Shown here: in pieces, positions 33,689 to 41,696 of the stretch
How positions within the stretch are numbered: position 1 is the stretch's first letter
How the letters are laid out: the number at the start of each line of letters is the position of its first letter
DNA from: JANPEZ01 sp031423155
GTDB lineage: Bacteria; Actinomycetota; UBA4738; HRBIN12
Assembly (NCBI GenBank): GCA_031423155.1
Contig: JANPEZ010000097.1
Location: 1 to 64,000, forward strand
Length of the DNA stretch: 64,000 bases
Direction: 5' to 3'
The notes under the pieces: model-generated
Databases searched by the model: none
Told to the model about the DNA's origin: nothing
Seen by the model: only the letters and a program-made list of their open reading frames with translations
Translations under genes and position numbers: made by a program

Positions 33689-34030
33689 TCAGGAGCGATA
33701 CGGCTCTGAAAGTCTGAAGCGCCGCGGTGACTCGCCGGGTACCCGCTCGATGACCCCTCGCTTCTCGAGGGACTCCAGGGCGGCATAGGTGTTCGGCAGG
33801 TCGTCCTTGCCGATCGCCTGCGCTATCTCCGAGGCCTTCATCCCTCCGGCGTCGGCGAACGCCGGCAACCTAACGATCTTCCGCTGCCTGGTCCCCAGAT
33901 TGAGCCGGTCGAGACGTTGTTCGATCGTCTCCCGGCCGGCGCCGAGGGACTCGAGTTCCCGCGCGGCCTCGCCGGCGGCCTCGGCCAGCCTCCGCATGAA
34001 CCGCGCGATTGTCTCCTCTGTCTGTCCCAT
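33689..34030 (-). CDS. Helix-turn-helix protein, 113 residues
   Basis: The N-terminal half is helical and acidic (ETIARFMRRLAEAAGEAARELESLG). The C-terminal half is a winged helix (MKASEIAQAIGKDDLPNTYAALESLEKRGVIERVPG), like MarR/ArsR DNA-binding domains. It follows the Tag gene by 9 bp on the same strand and is probably in its operon. Its target is unknown. Confidence 0.7.
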   Translation of the reverse strand: MGQTEETIARFMRRLAEAAGEAARELESLGAGRETIEQRLDRLNLGTRQRKIVRLPAFADAGGMKASEIAQAIGKDDLPNTYAALESLEKRGVIERVPGESPRRFRLSEPYRS

Positions 34031-34039
34031 GTCTTCCTC

Positions 34040-34597
34040 CTAAACCTGCCCATACCGGAAGCAGCCGGTCTCGTGGTCGTTGACCATGCCGGTCGCCTGC
34101 ATGAACGCGTAGCAGACGGTGGGGCCGACGAAACGGAAGCCGCGGCGCTTCAGGTCCTTAGACATCGCGCGTGACTCGAGTGTCTCTGCGGGAAGGTCTG
34201 CGAGCGACCGCCATCGGTTCACGATCGGTTCGCCGCCAACGAACGTCCACATGTACGCCGCCAACGACCCCTCCTCCTCCTGCACCTTCAACACGGCCTT
34301 CGCATTGGTCAGGGTCGACTCGATCTTCAAGCGGTTGCGAACTATGGACGGATCCGACATCAGTGTGTCGGTCCTTCTCGCATCGAACCGGGCGACCTTG
34401 CGTGCGTCGAACCCCGCGAAGAGTCGCCGATAGCCCTCGCGCTTGCGAAGGATCGTCTGCCACGAGAGCCCGGCCTGGGCGCCCTCGAGGGTGAGCATCT
34501 CGAACAGGTTGGAGTCATCGCGTGAGGGAACGCCCCACTCTTCGTCGTGGTAGGCGAGCATCAGCTCATCCGATCCCTCGGCCCAAGCACATCGCAT
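34040..34597 (-). CDS. tag: DNA-3-methyladenine glycosylase I
   Basis: 185 residues with near-full-length agreement to E. coli Tag: RCAWAEG..., AYHDEEWGVP, LFEMLTLEGAQAGLSWQTILRKRE, MSKDLKRRGFRFVGPTVCYAFMQATGMVNDH. The zinc ligands (N-terminal Cys and His, C-terminal His and Cys in NDHETGC) are conserved. It excises 3-methyladenine from alkylated DNA. ATG 34597 has TAACCT 7 nt upstream (leaderless type). Confidence 0.95.
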   Translation of the reverse strand: MRCAWAEGSDELMLAYHDEEWGVPSRDDSNLFEMLTLEGAQAGLSWQTILRKREGYRRLFAGFDARKVARFDARRTDTLMSDPSIVRNRLKIESTLTNAKAVLKVQEEEGSLAAYMWTFVGGEPIVNRWRSLADLPAETLESRAMSKDLKRRGFRFVGPTVCYAFMQATGMVNDHETGCFRYGQV

Positions 34598-34651
34598 GGG
34601 CCGCAGGTTATCTCGGTTGGTTGAGGTTCGCCGCGCGGTTCCATAGACTTC

Positions 34652-34670
34652 CTAGTCCGTGATGGACTAG
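34652..34670. promoter_or_regulatory. 19-bp palindrome, likely PadR autoregulatory operator
   Basis: CTAGTCCGTGATGGACTAG has perfect 7-bp arms around a 5-nt centre and lies 17 bp before the PadR gene start. PadR regulators commonly repress their own promoters. Confidence 0.6.
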
Positions 34671-34686
34671 AGAGAGGTCGCCGAGG

Positions 34687-35235
34687 GTGGCGGTTCCGAA
34701 GGTCGAGCTGGTCGTTCTGGGGCTGTTGGCCGACGGGCCGGCCCACGGCTACGACCTGATCGAGCGGCTACGCGAGCGGTCGATGGGGTTCTGGATCGAG
34801 GTCGGCAAGGCCTCCGTGTATCAGACGTTGCACCGGCTCGAGGCCAGGGGCTTGATCACCGGCAAGGTGCAAGACAGCAACGACGGCCCCGACAGGAGGG
34901 TCTTCCGGATATCGAAGGCAGGCCGGGACAGGCTGGGTCTGGGGATGGCCGAGCGTTTCGGCGAACTCGCTCCCTTCGAAACCGAAGCCGGAACCGCTCT
35001 CGGATTCGTGCATCTGATGTCTCCCGCGGATGCGCGCCTGGCGGCAGATGCCCGCGAGGCCGCGCTGCAGGATCTCCTCGCGGCGACGAAAGACGAACGC
35101 GCCCGCATGGGTGCTGAAAAGGGTGGATCGAGGGTGGTATCCAACGCGCTCCTGGAGAGGCAAGATGCCCTGGCCAGAGCCGAGCTCGCCTGGCTGAAGA
35201 CCTTCCGCGCGGGCTTGAGCAAGATGCGTCGCTGA
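34687..35235 (+). CDS. PadR-family transcriptional regulator
   Basis: 182 residues. N-terminal winged helix LVVLGLLADGPAHGYDLIERL...ASVYQTLHRLEARGLITGKVQ and RRVFRISKAGRDRL, then a helical C-terminal dimerisation domain. GTG 34687 follows GAGGG. A palindrome in the promoter suggests autoregulation. The neighbouring HAD gene begins 17 bp downstream and could be co-transcribed. Confidence 0.87.
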   Translation: MAVPKVELVVLGLLADGPAHGYDLIERLRERSMGFWIEVGKASVYQTLHRLEARGLITGKVQDSNDGPDRRVFRISKAGRDRLGLGMAERFGELAPFETEAGTALGFVHLMSPADARLAADAREAALQDLLAATKDERARMGAEKGGSRVVSNALLERQDALARAELAWLKTFRAGLSKMRR

Positions 35236-35251
35236 CCGAACCTAAGATGGG

Positions 35252-36067
35252 ATGACCATGGAAGCCGCATTCTTCGACCTGGACAAGACGATCGTCTCGC
35301 GCTCGTCCTCGCTCGCGCTCTCGCGACCGATGTATCGGGCCGGGATGGTCTCGCGCGGACAGCTGCTGAAGGGCGCCTACGCTCAGATCGTCTATCTGCT
35401 CGTAGGGGCCGACGAACGCAAGATGGAACGTCTGAAGGAAGGCATGCTTGCCCTGACCAAAGGCTGGGACCGAGGCGAGGTCGAAGAACTCGTACGCGAT
35501 GTCCTGATGGACGTGATCGACCCGTACGTCTACCAGGAGGCGCTCGACCTGATGGAGCTGCACCGCTCCGAGGGGCGCGCCATCTATATCGTGTCTTCAT
35601 CGCCCGAGGAGGTCGTCTACCCGCTGGCCCGGCACTTCGGTATCTCCGGCGTGATCGCGACCCGGGCCGAGATCGACGAGGACGGCCGCTACACGGGCGA
35701 GCTGGAGTTCTACTCCTACGGTGAGCAGAAGGCCGAGGCCATCAAGGAGATGGCGGCCAGAGCCGATATCGACCTTTCGCTGTCATACGCTTACTCGGAT
35801 TCGGCGACCGATCTCCCGATGCTCGAAGCTGTGGGCAACCCCGTTGCCGTGAACCCGGATCGGGATCTGCGGAAACACGCCGAAGAGAGTGGATGGCAGA
35901 TCCGGGACTTCCGCCGCCCGGTGCAGCTGCGCTCTCGCATCGCGACCGCGGTGCCCAAGCCCAAGCCTTCGGTCGCGGCGGCGGTGTTCGGGGCGGCCGC
36001 GGTCGCTGTCGTGCTTGCCTGGGTCGTGTTGCGCTCGCGCGGCGGGACCAGGCGTCGGCGCTCGTAG
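35252..36067 (+). CDS. HAD-IB family phosphatase with C-terminal membrane anchor
   Basis: 271 residues. AAFFDLDKTIV (DxDxT nucleophile), SSSPEEVVYPLA, and AYSDSATDLPML (acidic motif IV) match the SerB-like subfamily that includes lipid- or nucleotide-linked phosphatases in Actinobacteria. The tail has one membrane helix (AAAVFGAAAVAVVLAWVVL) and a basic end, so it is probably on the inner face of the membrane. ATG 35252 or 35258 may start it. Confidence 0.85.
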   Translation: MTMEAAFFDLDKTIVSRSSSLALSRPMYRAGMVSRGQLLKGAYAQIVYLLVGADERKMERLKEGMLALTKGWDRGEVEELVRDVLMDVIDPYVYQEALDLMELHRSEGRAIYIVSSSPEEVVYPLARHFGISGVIATRAEIDEDGRYTGELEFYSYGEQKAEAIKEMAARADIDLSLSYAYSDSATDLPMLEAVGNPVAVNPDRDLRKHAEESGWQIRDFRRPVQLRSRIATAVPKPKPSVAAAVFGAAAVAVVLAWVVLRSRGGTRRRRS

Positions 36068-36125
36068 TCGATTGCGCATGCGGTCGCGATGGGTGTAGGT
36101 TCGAGGCGGTCGGTCAAACGACCAA

Positions 36126-36242
36126 GCGGAGGGAGCAGAACCCACGCGCGCCATGCCGCGGGAGGCATGCTGGGGCCCTGAGAGCGGAATGCGACTCGGC
36201 GCCTGAGCAAGTGCAAGCGCGAATGCTACCTGCTCCCTTCGC
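36126..36242. other. Structured intergenic element closed by a 13-bp stem
   Basis: Bases 36126-36138 pair with 36230-36242 (one G-T pair). Inside is a hairpin CATGCC-GCGGGA-GGCATG and several shorter pairings. It lies between two convergent gene ends (36067 and 36248). It could be a bidirectional terminator or a small RNA gene. I saw no match to SRP, 6S, tmRNA or RNase P motifs. Confidence 0.45.
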
Positions 36243-36247
36243 CGCGT

Positions 36248-37459
36248 CTAGGGCTCGGGCGGGCGCCGGTACTCGAAGTGATTGCCGTCGGGGACGACCC
36301 AGTCTCCTCCCCAGGTGAAGCCCCACTTCGCGAGCAGCGTGACGAGTCTTGGATCTTGATGGGGCGTGTTGCCGAAACCGTTGCCCGCGAGATTGCAATC
36401 GAAGGCGATGCCCCAGGTGTGATGACTGATGGTTGCCGTCGGCACCCGATTCACGAACCGGGGTACGTAGCACCCGTAGTAGGTATCCATCAGCGAGGCG
36501 AGTCCCTCGCGTTGTAGCTCCTGCATCGCTCCACGCAGCTGGGGGATGAGCGCGCGGTTGCAAGTGACGCGCCCAAGGACCGGCACGGTGGTCGTGACGA
36601 TGTTGGCCCGCACCCATGATGGATCGACCTGGAGGAAGCCCGGGTTGGCGGGATCCGGCCGTGCGGAGAACTCTCCGAACAAGGACTTGAGCAGAACCGG
36701 AGGAAGCACCGCGTCTCCGGCCCTGAAGTACGGAGTCTCGCCCGGCGCGCGAACCTGCACTTTCCTGTAGACCGGGTCGAGCGTGCTCGGCAGGAGCGGC
36801 GTGAGCTGCCTGATCAGCTTGGCCGAAGTCGGTGAACGGGCGGGCTGGAGCAGCAGGTACCGCTCGTGCGTGATCCCGATACGCGCGCCAGTCTCGCGGG
36901 AGACGAGCAGCTCGGCCGCGCCGATCAGTTCGTCGGGAAGTAAGGCGGCGATCTCGATCCTCACGCCGCCGGCGAACTGAAGGGTCGAACCCGGGCCGAG
37001 GCCACGCAACTCCGCCGAGGTCGCTCCTAGGATGCCCCGGCCCCTGGCGAGTTGGCGGGAAAGACCAACCTCCGCCGGCGGAAGGAACGGCGCGAAGCTC
37101 CGAGGGGTCACCGCGGCCGCATCGATGGGGATCATGAAGGGCGACGGAGGGCGATCGGCAACGCTGCCGTCGGCGGCGAAAGAGCGGGTCATCCAAGTGT
37201 TGTCCTCGGCCACGACGGCGACGGCGCCGATCTTCGGAAGGGATGCGGCCGCGGCCCCGAACCCGTCGGGAAGTCCGCCGGGAACCCATGCGAGGAAGGT
37301 GCTCTGGCGGATCGGAGTGAGTACCGGTTGGCCCCGAACGGGGTCCGGCGGGCCTTTCTCCCGCGGCACCAGGCCTCGACTCTGTACTGCGATCGTGACT
37401 ATCGCTCCCAGAACCGATCCAACCACGAGCGCTGCCGTGGCGCCGAGCAAGCGCTTCAC
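36248..37459 (-). CDS. M15-type D-alanyl-D-alanine carboxypeptidase/L,D-peptidase, membrane-anchored
   Basis: 403 residues. One N-terminal membrane segment (LLGATAALVVGSVLGAIVTIAV) and a C-terminal zinc peptidase domain with SHHTWGIAFDCN (His and Asp ligands) and GDWVVPDGNHFEY (catalytic Glu/Asp region and last His). The long middle region is unassigned. It should trim peptidoglycan stem peptides outside the membrane. GTG 37459 overlaps the anti-sigma gene stop (GTGA), so wall trimming is tied to the ECF system. Confidence 0.8.
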   Translation of the reverse strand: MKRLLGATAALVVGSVLGAIVTIAVQSRGLVPREKGPPDPVRGQPVLTPIRQSTFLAWVPGGLPDGFGAAAASLPKIGAVAVVAEDNTWMTRSFAADGSVADRPPSPFMIPIDAAAVTPRSFAPFLPPAEVGLSRQLARGRGILGATSAELRGLGPGSTLQFAGGVRIEIAALLPDELIGAAELLVSRETGARIGITHERYLLLQPARSPTSAKLIRQLTPLLPSTLDPVYRKVQVRAPGETPYFRAGDAVLPPVLLKSLFGEFSARPDPANPGFLQVDPSWVRANIVTTTVPVLGRVTCNRALIPQLRGAMQELQREGLASLMDTYYGCYVPRFVNRVPTATISHHTWGIAFDCNLAGNGFGNTPHQDPRLVTLLAKWGFTWGGDWVVPDGNHFEYRRPPEP

Positions 37460-39324
37460 GCCGCCGCCTTCATCGCCGTTGCGATCGCCAGCAGGTCGTT
37501 CAGCTGCCAGCCGGGCGCCTCGAGGGAGATGTAACGGCCGGAGTCGATCCACTCGAGACGTCCGCTACCGGGGGTCCATCGGGCTTGGCCGTGGCCCGGT
37601 ATCGACAATGTCGATAGATCGGCCGCGGCGACGGCTGGAAGGGCGTTCGACCTCTCGATGTGGATCGCGATCTGGGGACCCTCCACGTCGGAGTTGGGCT
37701 GACCGAAGTAGATCGTCACCCCTCGAACCCCATCGGCCAGCGTGCGGGCGGCGCTCGTGAACGAGTAGCCCTCGGGAAGGGTCGCGGCCAGCGCGAAGGG
37801 CGCGATCCGTCCCGCCTGGTCCTTCGTTAGCCGAGCCGAGTCGGAGGGCAGGGGCAGTCCTTTGACCGGGATCGACGCGGCGACATCGATGAGTCCCTCG
37901 CGCGACAGGTTGGACTCCAGGACTATGTCCCCGGTCGAGGTGTGGATCGAGACGCGACGGCCCCGCGTGTCCGAGGCAGGCTCGTAGTAGGCGACGCCAC
38001 CCCCCGGGATCGGGACCCGCTCAGAGCCGACCGCGACCTCGCCTCTTCCGCCACGCCTTTCACCCACCTTCAGATAGGAAAGGCCCGAGGAGTAGGTCAG
38101 CAACACCTGGGGCCCGCCGGGCGCATCGGAGGTGGGAACCACCGCCGAGGTGAGTTCCAATCCCTGGGTCGCCGTAGGAGTCGCCGGCTGGAATCCCACC
38201 CTCGATGGGATAGCCGGTATCGATACGGCGCCGGTGCCGGTCCCTCCAGGGATCGCGAAGACGTCGGCGGCAGGAGGGGACTGGGTCTGAAGCGAGGTCG
38301 CGGTGACGCCGAAGATCTGGCGGTCGGGCTGTTCCTCGGTGATGCCGAATCGCAGTTCCCAGTCCCTTCTTGCCGGGTCGGCAGAGGGAAAGACGCTGTA
38401 GCGCAAGGGGAACCAGCTGTTGGCATCCAGCCAGACGACGACTCGGTCTTCGGAGAAGAACGGGCGCCAGGTGCCGCCGAGCCGAAGGAAGGGGAAGAGC
38501 GGTTGCGCGCGGTCGAACGTCATCTGGACCCGGATAGCGGGGCGTGAGAGAACCGTTCCGGCGCCGAGCGCGGTGATGCCGCGGCTCGAGCCGAGGGTGT
38601 CGAGCGGAAGGATCAGGTCGGCCGGCAGCGGCGCCTCGGTCGAGAATGCCGTCCGCTCCTGGGTCACTGCGCGCGTCGGGGGACAGAGCTCGACGGCAAG
38701 AGCGGCGGGACAGCCGCTAGGTCCCGTCGTGTACGCAACCGCTCCGTCGGATACGAATGACAGATCGGTCGGCGTCCAGGAGTCGCTGGGGTAGGCGGTG
38801 GAGTCGGTGACGTCCAGGCGGAAACGGCCGGGCGCGCTGAACCAGACGTTCATCGACAGTGAGCGCTCCGGAACCAAGGCCGAAAGTCCGCGTTCGGAGA
38901 TGGCGAAGCTCGCGTGGTACGAGTTCAGATCGTCGGCCGCTGCGCGTACACCTCGAACGATGTCGGCGACTGCTACCGGGGTCGAGGTCGGCCGCTGAAA
39001 CGGGCCCCCAACCGAGAGGCTGCCCGCGATGATCCCTATCACCAGCGCGGCAGCGATCCAGGCCGACGGAGGACGAGATCGTTTCGGCCTCCACACCGAG
39101 CGCGGAGTTGCGGGCAGGGCCGCGAGGATCCGAGCCGTCAGGTCCGGAACCTCCTCGGCCGTGCGGATCCGAACGGCCGCCCGAAGGTGCGCGGCGTTCG
39201 ACTCGAAGGCCCGGCAGCGGGAGCAGGTCTCGAGGTGTTCCTCCAACGCCCGGGCAGCGGAGGGTTTGAGGCGCTCGCCGTCCATCCGCTCGGATAGGGC
39301 CGACTGGGCTCGGTCGTGATTCAC
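37456..39324 (-). CDS. Zinc-finger anti-sigma factor with large extracytoplasmic domain
   Basis: 622 residues. The N-terminal ZAS domain has His30-x3-Cys34-x2-Cys37 (HLETCSRC). One membrane helix (WIAAALVIGIIAGSLSVGG, about 88-107) leads into about 510 residues outside, with a LolA/MucB-like beta region and DUF4367-like repeats (GYSFTSAARTLADGVRGVTIYFGQ). It should bind and inactivate the sigma factor encoded next to it and release it on an envelope signal. ATG overlaps the sigma gene stop. Confidence 0.82.
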   Translation of the reverse strand: MNHDRAQSALSERMDGERLKPSAARALEEHLETCSRCRAFESNAAHLRAAVRIRTAEEVPDLTARILAALPATPRSVWRPKRSRPPSAWIAAALVIGIIAGSLSVGGPFQRPTSTPVAVADIVRGVRAAADDLNSYHASFAISERGLSALVPERSLSMNVWFSAPGRFRLDVTDSTAYPSDSWTPTDLSFVSDGAVAYTTGPSGCPAALAVELCPPTRAVTQERTAFSTEAPLPADLILPLDTLGSSRGITALGAGTVLSRPAIRVQMTFDRAQPLFPFLRLGGTWRPFFSEDRVVVWLDANSWFPLRYSVFPSADPARRDWELRFGITEEQPDRQIFGVTATSLQTQSPPAADVFAIPGGTGTGAVSIPAIPSRVGFQPATPTATQGLELTSAVVPTSDAPGGPQVLLTYSSGLSYLKVGERRGGRGEVAVGSERVPIPGGGVAYYEPASDTRGRRVSIHTSTGDIVLESNLSREGLIDVAASIPVKGLPLPSDSARLTKDQAGRIAPFALAATLPEGYSFTSAARTLADGVRGVTIYFGQPNSDVEGPQIAIHIERSNALPAVAAADLSTLSIPGHGQARWTPGSGRLEWIDSGRYISLEAPGWQLNDLLAIATAMKAAA

Positions 39325-39854
39325 CGGGCCTCCTCCTCTTCGTCATCGGCCAGTGCGGCGCAGAGTGCTTGGCGGGCGCGATGCATCCGGCTCTTGATGG
39401 TGCCGACCCGCACTCCCAGGACGTCGGCCGTCTCCTGATAGGACAGGCCGAAGACCTCTATCAGCAGGAAGGGCTCGCGGTGATCGTCGGAGATGCTTCC
39501 AAGGGCGTGGGCGAGCTCGGCGCGCGCTATCGGGTCGGCGACGCTGCCGGCGCGCGGCCGCTCGTTCTCGTGCCGTGTCAGATGCGACTTCTGCCGGCGC
39601 AGGGCGTCCATCGCGCAGTTGCGCGTGATCCTCATCAGCCAGCTGGAGAACTTCGAGTCGCCTCGGTAGGTCTTCATGAAGCGGAAGGCCCGCAGGAAGG
39701 AGTCCTGCGCTACGTCCTCGGCCATGGTCCGGTCGCGGGTCAGGTGCCAGGCGAAGCGGAAGACGTCCGCCTGATAGGTGCGAACGAGCTCTTCGAATGC
39801 GCCCACGTCGCCCTGTCGGGCGCGCGCGAGCAGACGGGGGTCGGGGTCCTGCAC
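39321..39854 (-). CDS. ECF-family RNA polymerase sigma factor
   Basis: 177 residues. Region 2 (AFEELVRTYQADVFRFAWHLTRDRTMAEDVAQDSFLRAF...FSSWLMRITRNCAMDALRR) and region 4 (REPFLLIEVFGLSYQETADVLGVRVGTIKSRMHRARQAL). First gene of a three-gene operon with its anti-sigma factor and an M15 peptidase. GTG 39854 follows a strong GAGGGGAG site, so unlike many neighbours it is leadered. Confidence 0.92.
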   Translation of the reverse strand: MQDPDPRLLARARQGDVGAFEELVRTYQADVFRFAWHLTRDRTMAEDVAQDSFLRAFRFMKTYRGDSKFSSWLMRITRNCAMDALRRQKSHLTRHENERPRAGSVADPIARAELAHALGSISDDHREPFLLIEVFGLSYQETADVLGVRVGTIKSRMHRARQALCAALADDEEEEAR

Positions 39855-39901
39855 AGGGCTCCCCTCAGGTGTTCTTAGGGCCGGGCACAGCTTAGGTGAC
39901 C

Positions 39902-39936
39902 GGGTACGGGGCCGGGAAGTTCCCAGGCCCCGTGCC
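39902..39936. terminator. Hairpin terminator
   Basis: A GC-rich stem with arms ACGGGGCC/GGCCCCGT and an inner GGGA/TCCC pair lies directly after the stop of the small minus-strand gene at 39936 and upstream of the ECF operon. There is no T tract. Confidence 0.5.
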
Positions 39937-40187
39937 TAAGAGCCGAGCAGCGCGGGGTGTTCCAGGCGGTCGGCCAGCCGTTCGGCTCGATCGGCGGCCT
40001 CCGAGGGCCTTCCGCCGCGCACGGCCGCGTGTATCGCCACGAGTTCCCTGCTCACGAGACCGGCGCGCCACCTGCTCCCGTGCACGAGAGGGTCGAGCCT
40101 GCGCACGGCTTGATCCAGCCGGTTCATGGCTGCCGCCAGCGGGTTCCGCTTGTCTCGCTCTGCCTGAAGGTCGATCAGAACTCCCAT
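39936..40187 (-). CDS. Hypothetical helical protein, 83 residues
   Basis: Starts MGVLIDLQAERDKRNPLAAAMNRLDQAVRRLDPLV and is almost wholly alpha-helical and charged. No recognised domain. ATG 40187 has TAGGGT 7 nt upstream, supporting this start over an upstream GTG. Flanked by a terminator hairpin at its 3' end. Confidence 0.6.
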   Translation of the reverse strand: MGVLIDLQAERDKRNPLAAAMNRLDQAVRRLDPLVHGSRWRAGLVSRELVAIHAAVRGGRPSEAADRAERLADRLEHPALLGS

Positions 40188-40221
40188 GCCGACCACCCTA
40201 GCCAGCGGGTGTGACACGACT

Positions 40222-40497
40222 TCAGCTCGAACCGCGATCGGCCTTCTTCGGTGTCAGCGACGCGCCGATCTTGCCCATGCCGACCGCGAGAAGCGTGGTG
40301 AGCGTTCCCACGATGGCAACTATCCCGACGAGGACGCCCGTCGCCATCCCGGCTTGTTCACCTATGCCGAACGCGCGGGCGCCGGCCATCGCGGTGATCA
40401 TCAGATAGATGAGCACGACCAGCAGCGGGGGCATCAGGACGAAGCAGGTCACACAGCCGATCGCGATCGCGAGCGAGATGCCGCTGCCTTCCTTCAA
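40222..40497 (-). CDS. Small membrane protein, 91 residues
   Basis: Two to three hydrophobic segments (ISLAIAIGCVTCFVLMPPLL..., GMATGVLVGIVAIVGTLTTLLAVGM) and a basic C terminus. The TTG start at 40497 is the only convenient codon in frame. Family unknown. Confidence 0.5.
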   Translation of the reverse strand: MKEGSGISLAIAIGCVTCFVLMPPLLVVLIYLMITAMAGARAFGIGEQAGMATGVLVGIVAIVGTLTTLLAVGMGKIGASLTPKKADRGSS

Positions 40498-40614
40498 TCG
40501 AGCCTCCGGGTCTGGGTCGGCGAACAGCTTAATCCCGGCGATGACCGTTCGGCGGGTTGACTCGCAGGATGCTGCCTAGCCCGGATGCTCTGACGGATCG
40601 AGAGGGGGCGAGTC

Positions 40615-40854
40615 TCAGGCTTCATCCGTAACGCGAGGAGAGGACTCGAAGCCCGCCTCGACGTGAGACTCGTCGCAGAAAGGCATCGTCTGAGAGTGTC
40701 CGCAGCGGCAGAGTTTGAGCCGCAGGCCGTGGGCGTCTTCCTTGAGATGTCGCGAGAGGTCATAGGGCTCGCCATCGACGTCGAGCAGCTTCACCGGGCC
40801 GTAGATCTTGTAAGACCCGTCGGGCCTCACGTGGATCTCGACAGGTTCAGCCAT
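40615..40854 (-). CDS. CDGSH-type iron-sulfur protein
   Basis: 79 residues. CRCGHSQTMPFCDESH matches the CDGSH pattern C-x-C-x2-S-x3-P-x-C-D-x2-H that ligates a 2Fe-2S cluster with three Cys and one His. The N-terminal half carries the divergent MitoNEET-like strand region. ATG 40854 overlaps the stop of the SDR gene (TGATG), so the two are coupled. Confidence 0.9.
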   Translation of the reverse strand: MAEPVEIHVRPDGSYKIYGPVKLLDVDGEPYDLSRHLKEDAHGLRLKLCRCGHSQTMPFCDESHVEAGFESSPRVTDEA

Positions 40855-41639
40855 CACGCCTCCGGAACGGGTGGCGAATCGGCCGAGTCGTACCACGCGC
40901 CCGTGAGCTGACCCCCGTCGACTATGAGTGTTTGCCCGTTGACGTACGAGGCTTCATCCGATGCCAGGAACAAGATGGCCGCCGCTTGCTCCTCCGCCGT
41001 GCCGTAGCGACGCATCGGTATCTGCTTGAGGTACTCGCGGCGGAAGAACTCTTGAAGCGACTCGGGCGCGACCATGGGGGTGACGGTCTGGCCGGGAGCC
41101 ACTGCGTTGCAGCGGATGCCGAGGTGGCCGAGTTCATGCGCGAAAGACTTCGTCAGCATCACTACTCCCGCCTTCGAGGAGTTGTAGTGGGCCTGCGGGG
41201 ACTCCCCGACGAAGGCGTTCGTCGAGGCGACGTTGACGATGGAGCCGCCGCCTTGCTCGACCATGTGTCGCGCGGCCTCCTGACTGGCGAAGAACACTCC
41301 CGACAGGTTGGTGGCGATGGTTGCGTGCCAGTTCTCCTCGGGAAGGTCCAGAACGGGGTCGGAGTAGGCGATGCCGGCGTTGTTCACCAGGACGTGCACG
41401 CGGCCGTACGCGCCGACCGCATCGCGGATCAGCGCGCGGGCCTGATCGGGGACCGCGATGTCGTTGATCACGGTGTCGACCGTGCCGGCGGGGGCCGCGG
41501 CCGCGACCTCGGCGAGGCGCTCGGCGCTGCGCCCGGAGGCCAAGACGTGGGCTCCCTCGGCCGCGAAGGCCAGGACGCTCGCACGCCCGATACCGCTCGA
41601 GCCTCCGGTGACGATGACGTTCTTGCCTTCGAATCGCAC
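40854..41639 (-). CDS. Short-chain dehydrogenase/reductase (SDR)
   Basis: 261 residues. Cofactor motif TGGSSGIGRA, NNAG, catalytic Ser in VNVAST and Tyr-x3-Lys in YNSSKAG, and C-terminal VNGQTLIVDGGQ. Complete catalytic set; substrate unknown. GTG 41639 is chosen because the frame upstream of it covers the divergent ABC-F gene. Confidence 0.9.
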   Translation of the reverse strand: MRFEGKNVIVTGGSSGIGRASVLAFAAEGAHVLASGRSAERLAEVAAAAPAGTVDTVINDIAVPDQARALIRDAVGAYGRVHVLVNNAGIAYSDPVLDLPEENWHATIATNLSGVFFASQEAARHMVEQGGGSIVNVASTNAFVGESPQAHYNSSKAGVVMLTKSFAHELGHLGIRCNAVAPGQTVTPMVAPESLQEFFRREYLKQIPMRRYGTAEEQAAAILFLASDEASYVNGQTLIVDGGQLTGAWYDSADSPPVPEA

Positions 41640-41696
41640 GGGCCTAGCCTCCCACGTGAGCCCCGCCCGTGCCCAGCGGACGTAGTCTTCCCGGTC

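Noticed and set aside
36126..36242. SRP RNA or 6S RNA gene
   Set aside because: The strong closing stem suggested it, but the SRP GGAA tetraloop motif and the 6S central bubble are not evident.
40932..41696. Upstream extension of the ABC-F frame
   Set aside because: The extension is antisense to the SDR gene. The ABC domain starts at 41697 with its own -10.
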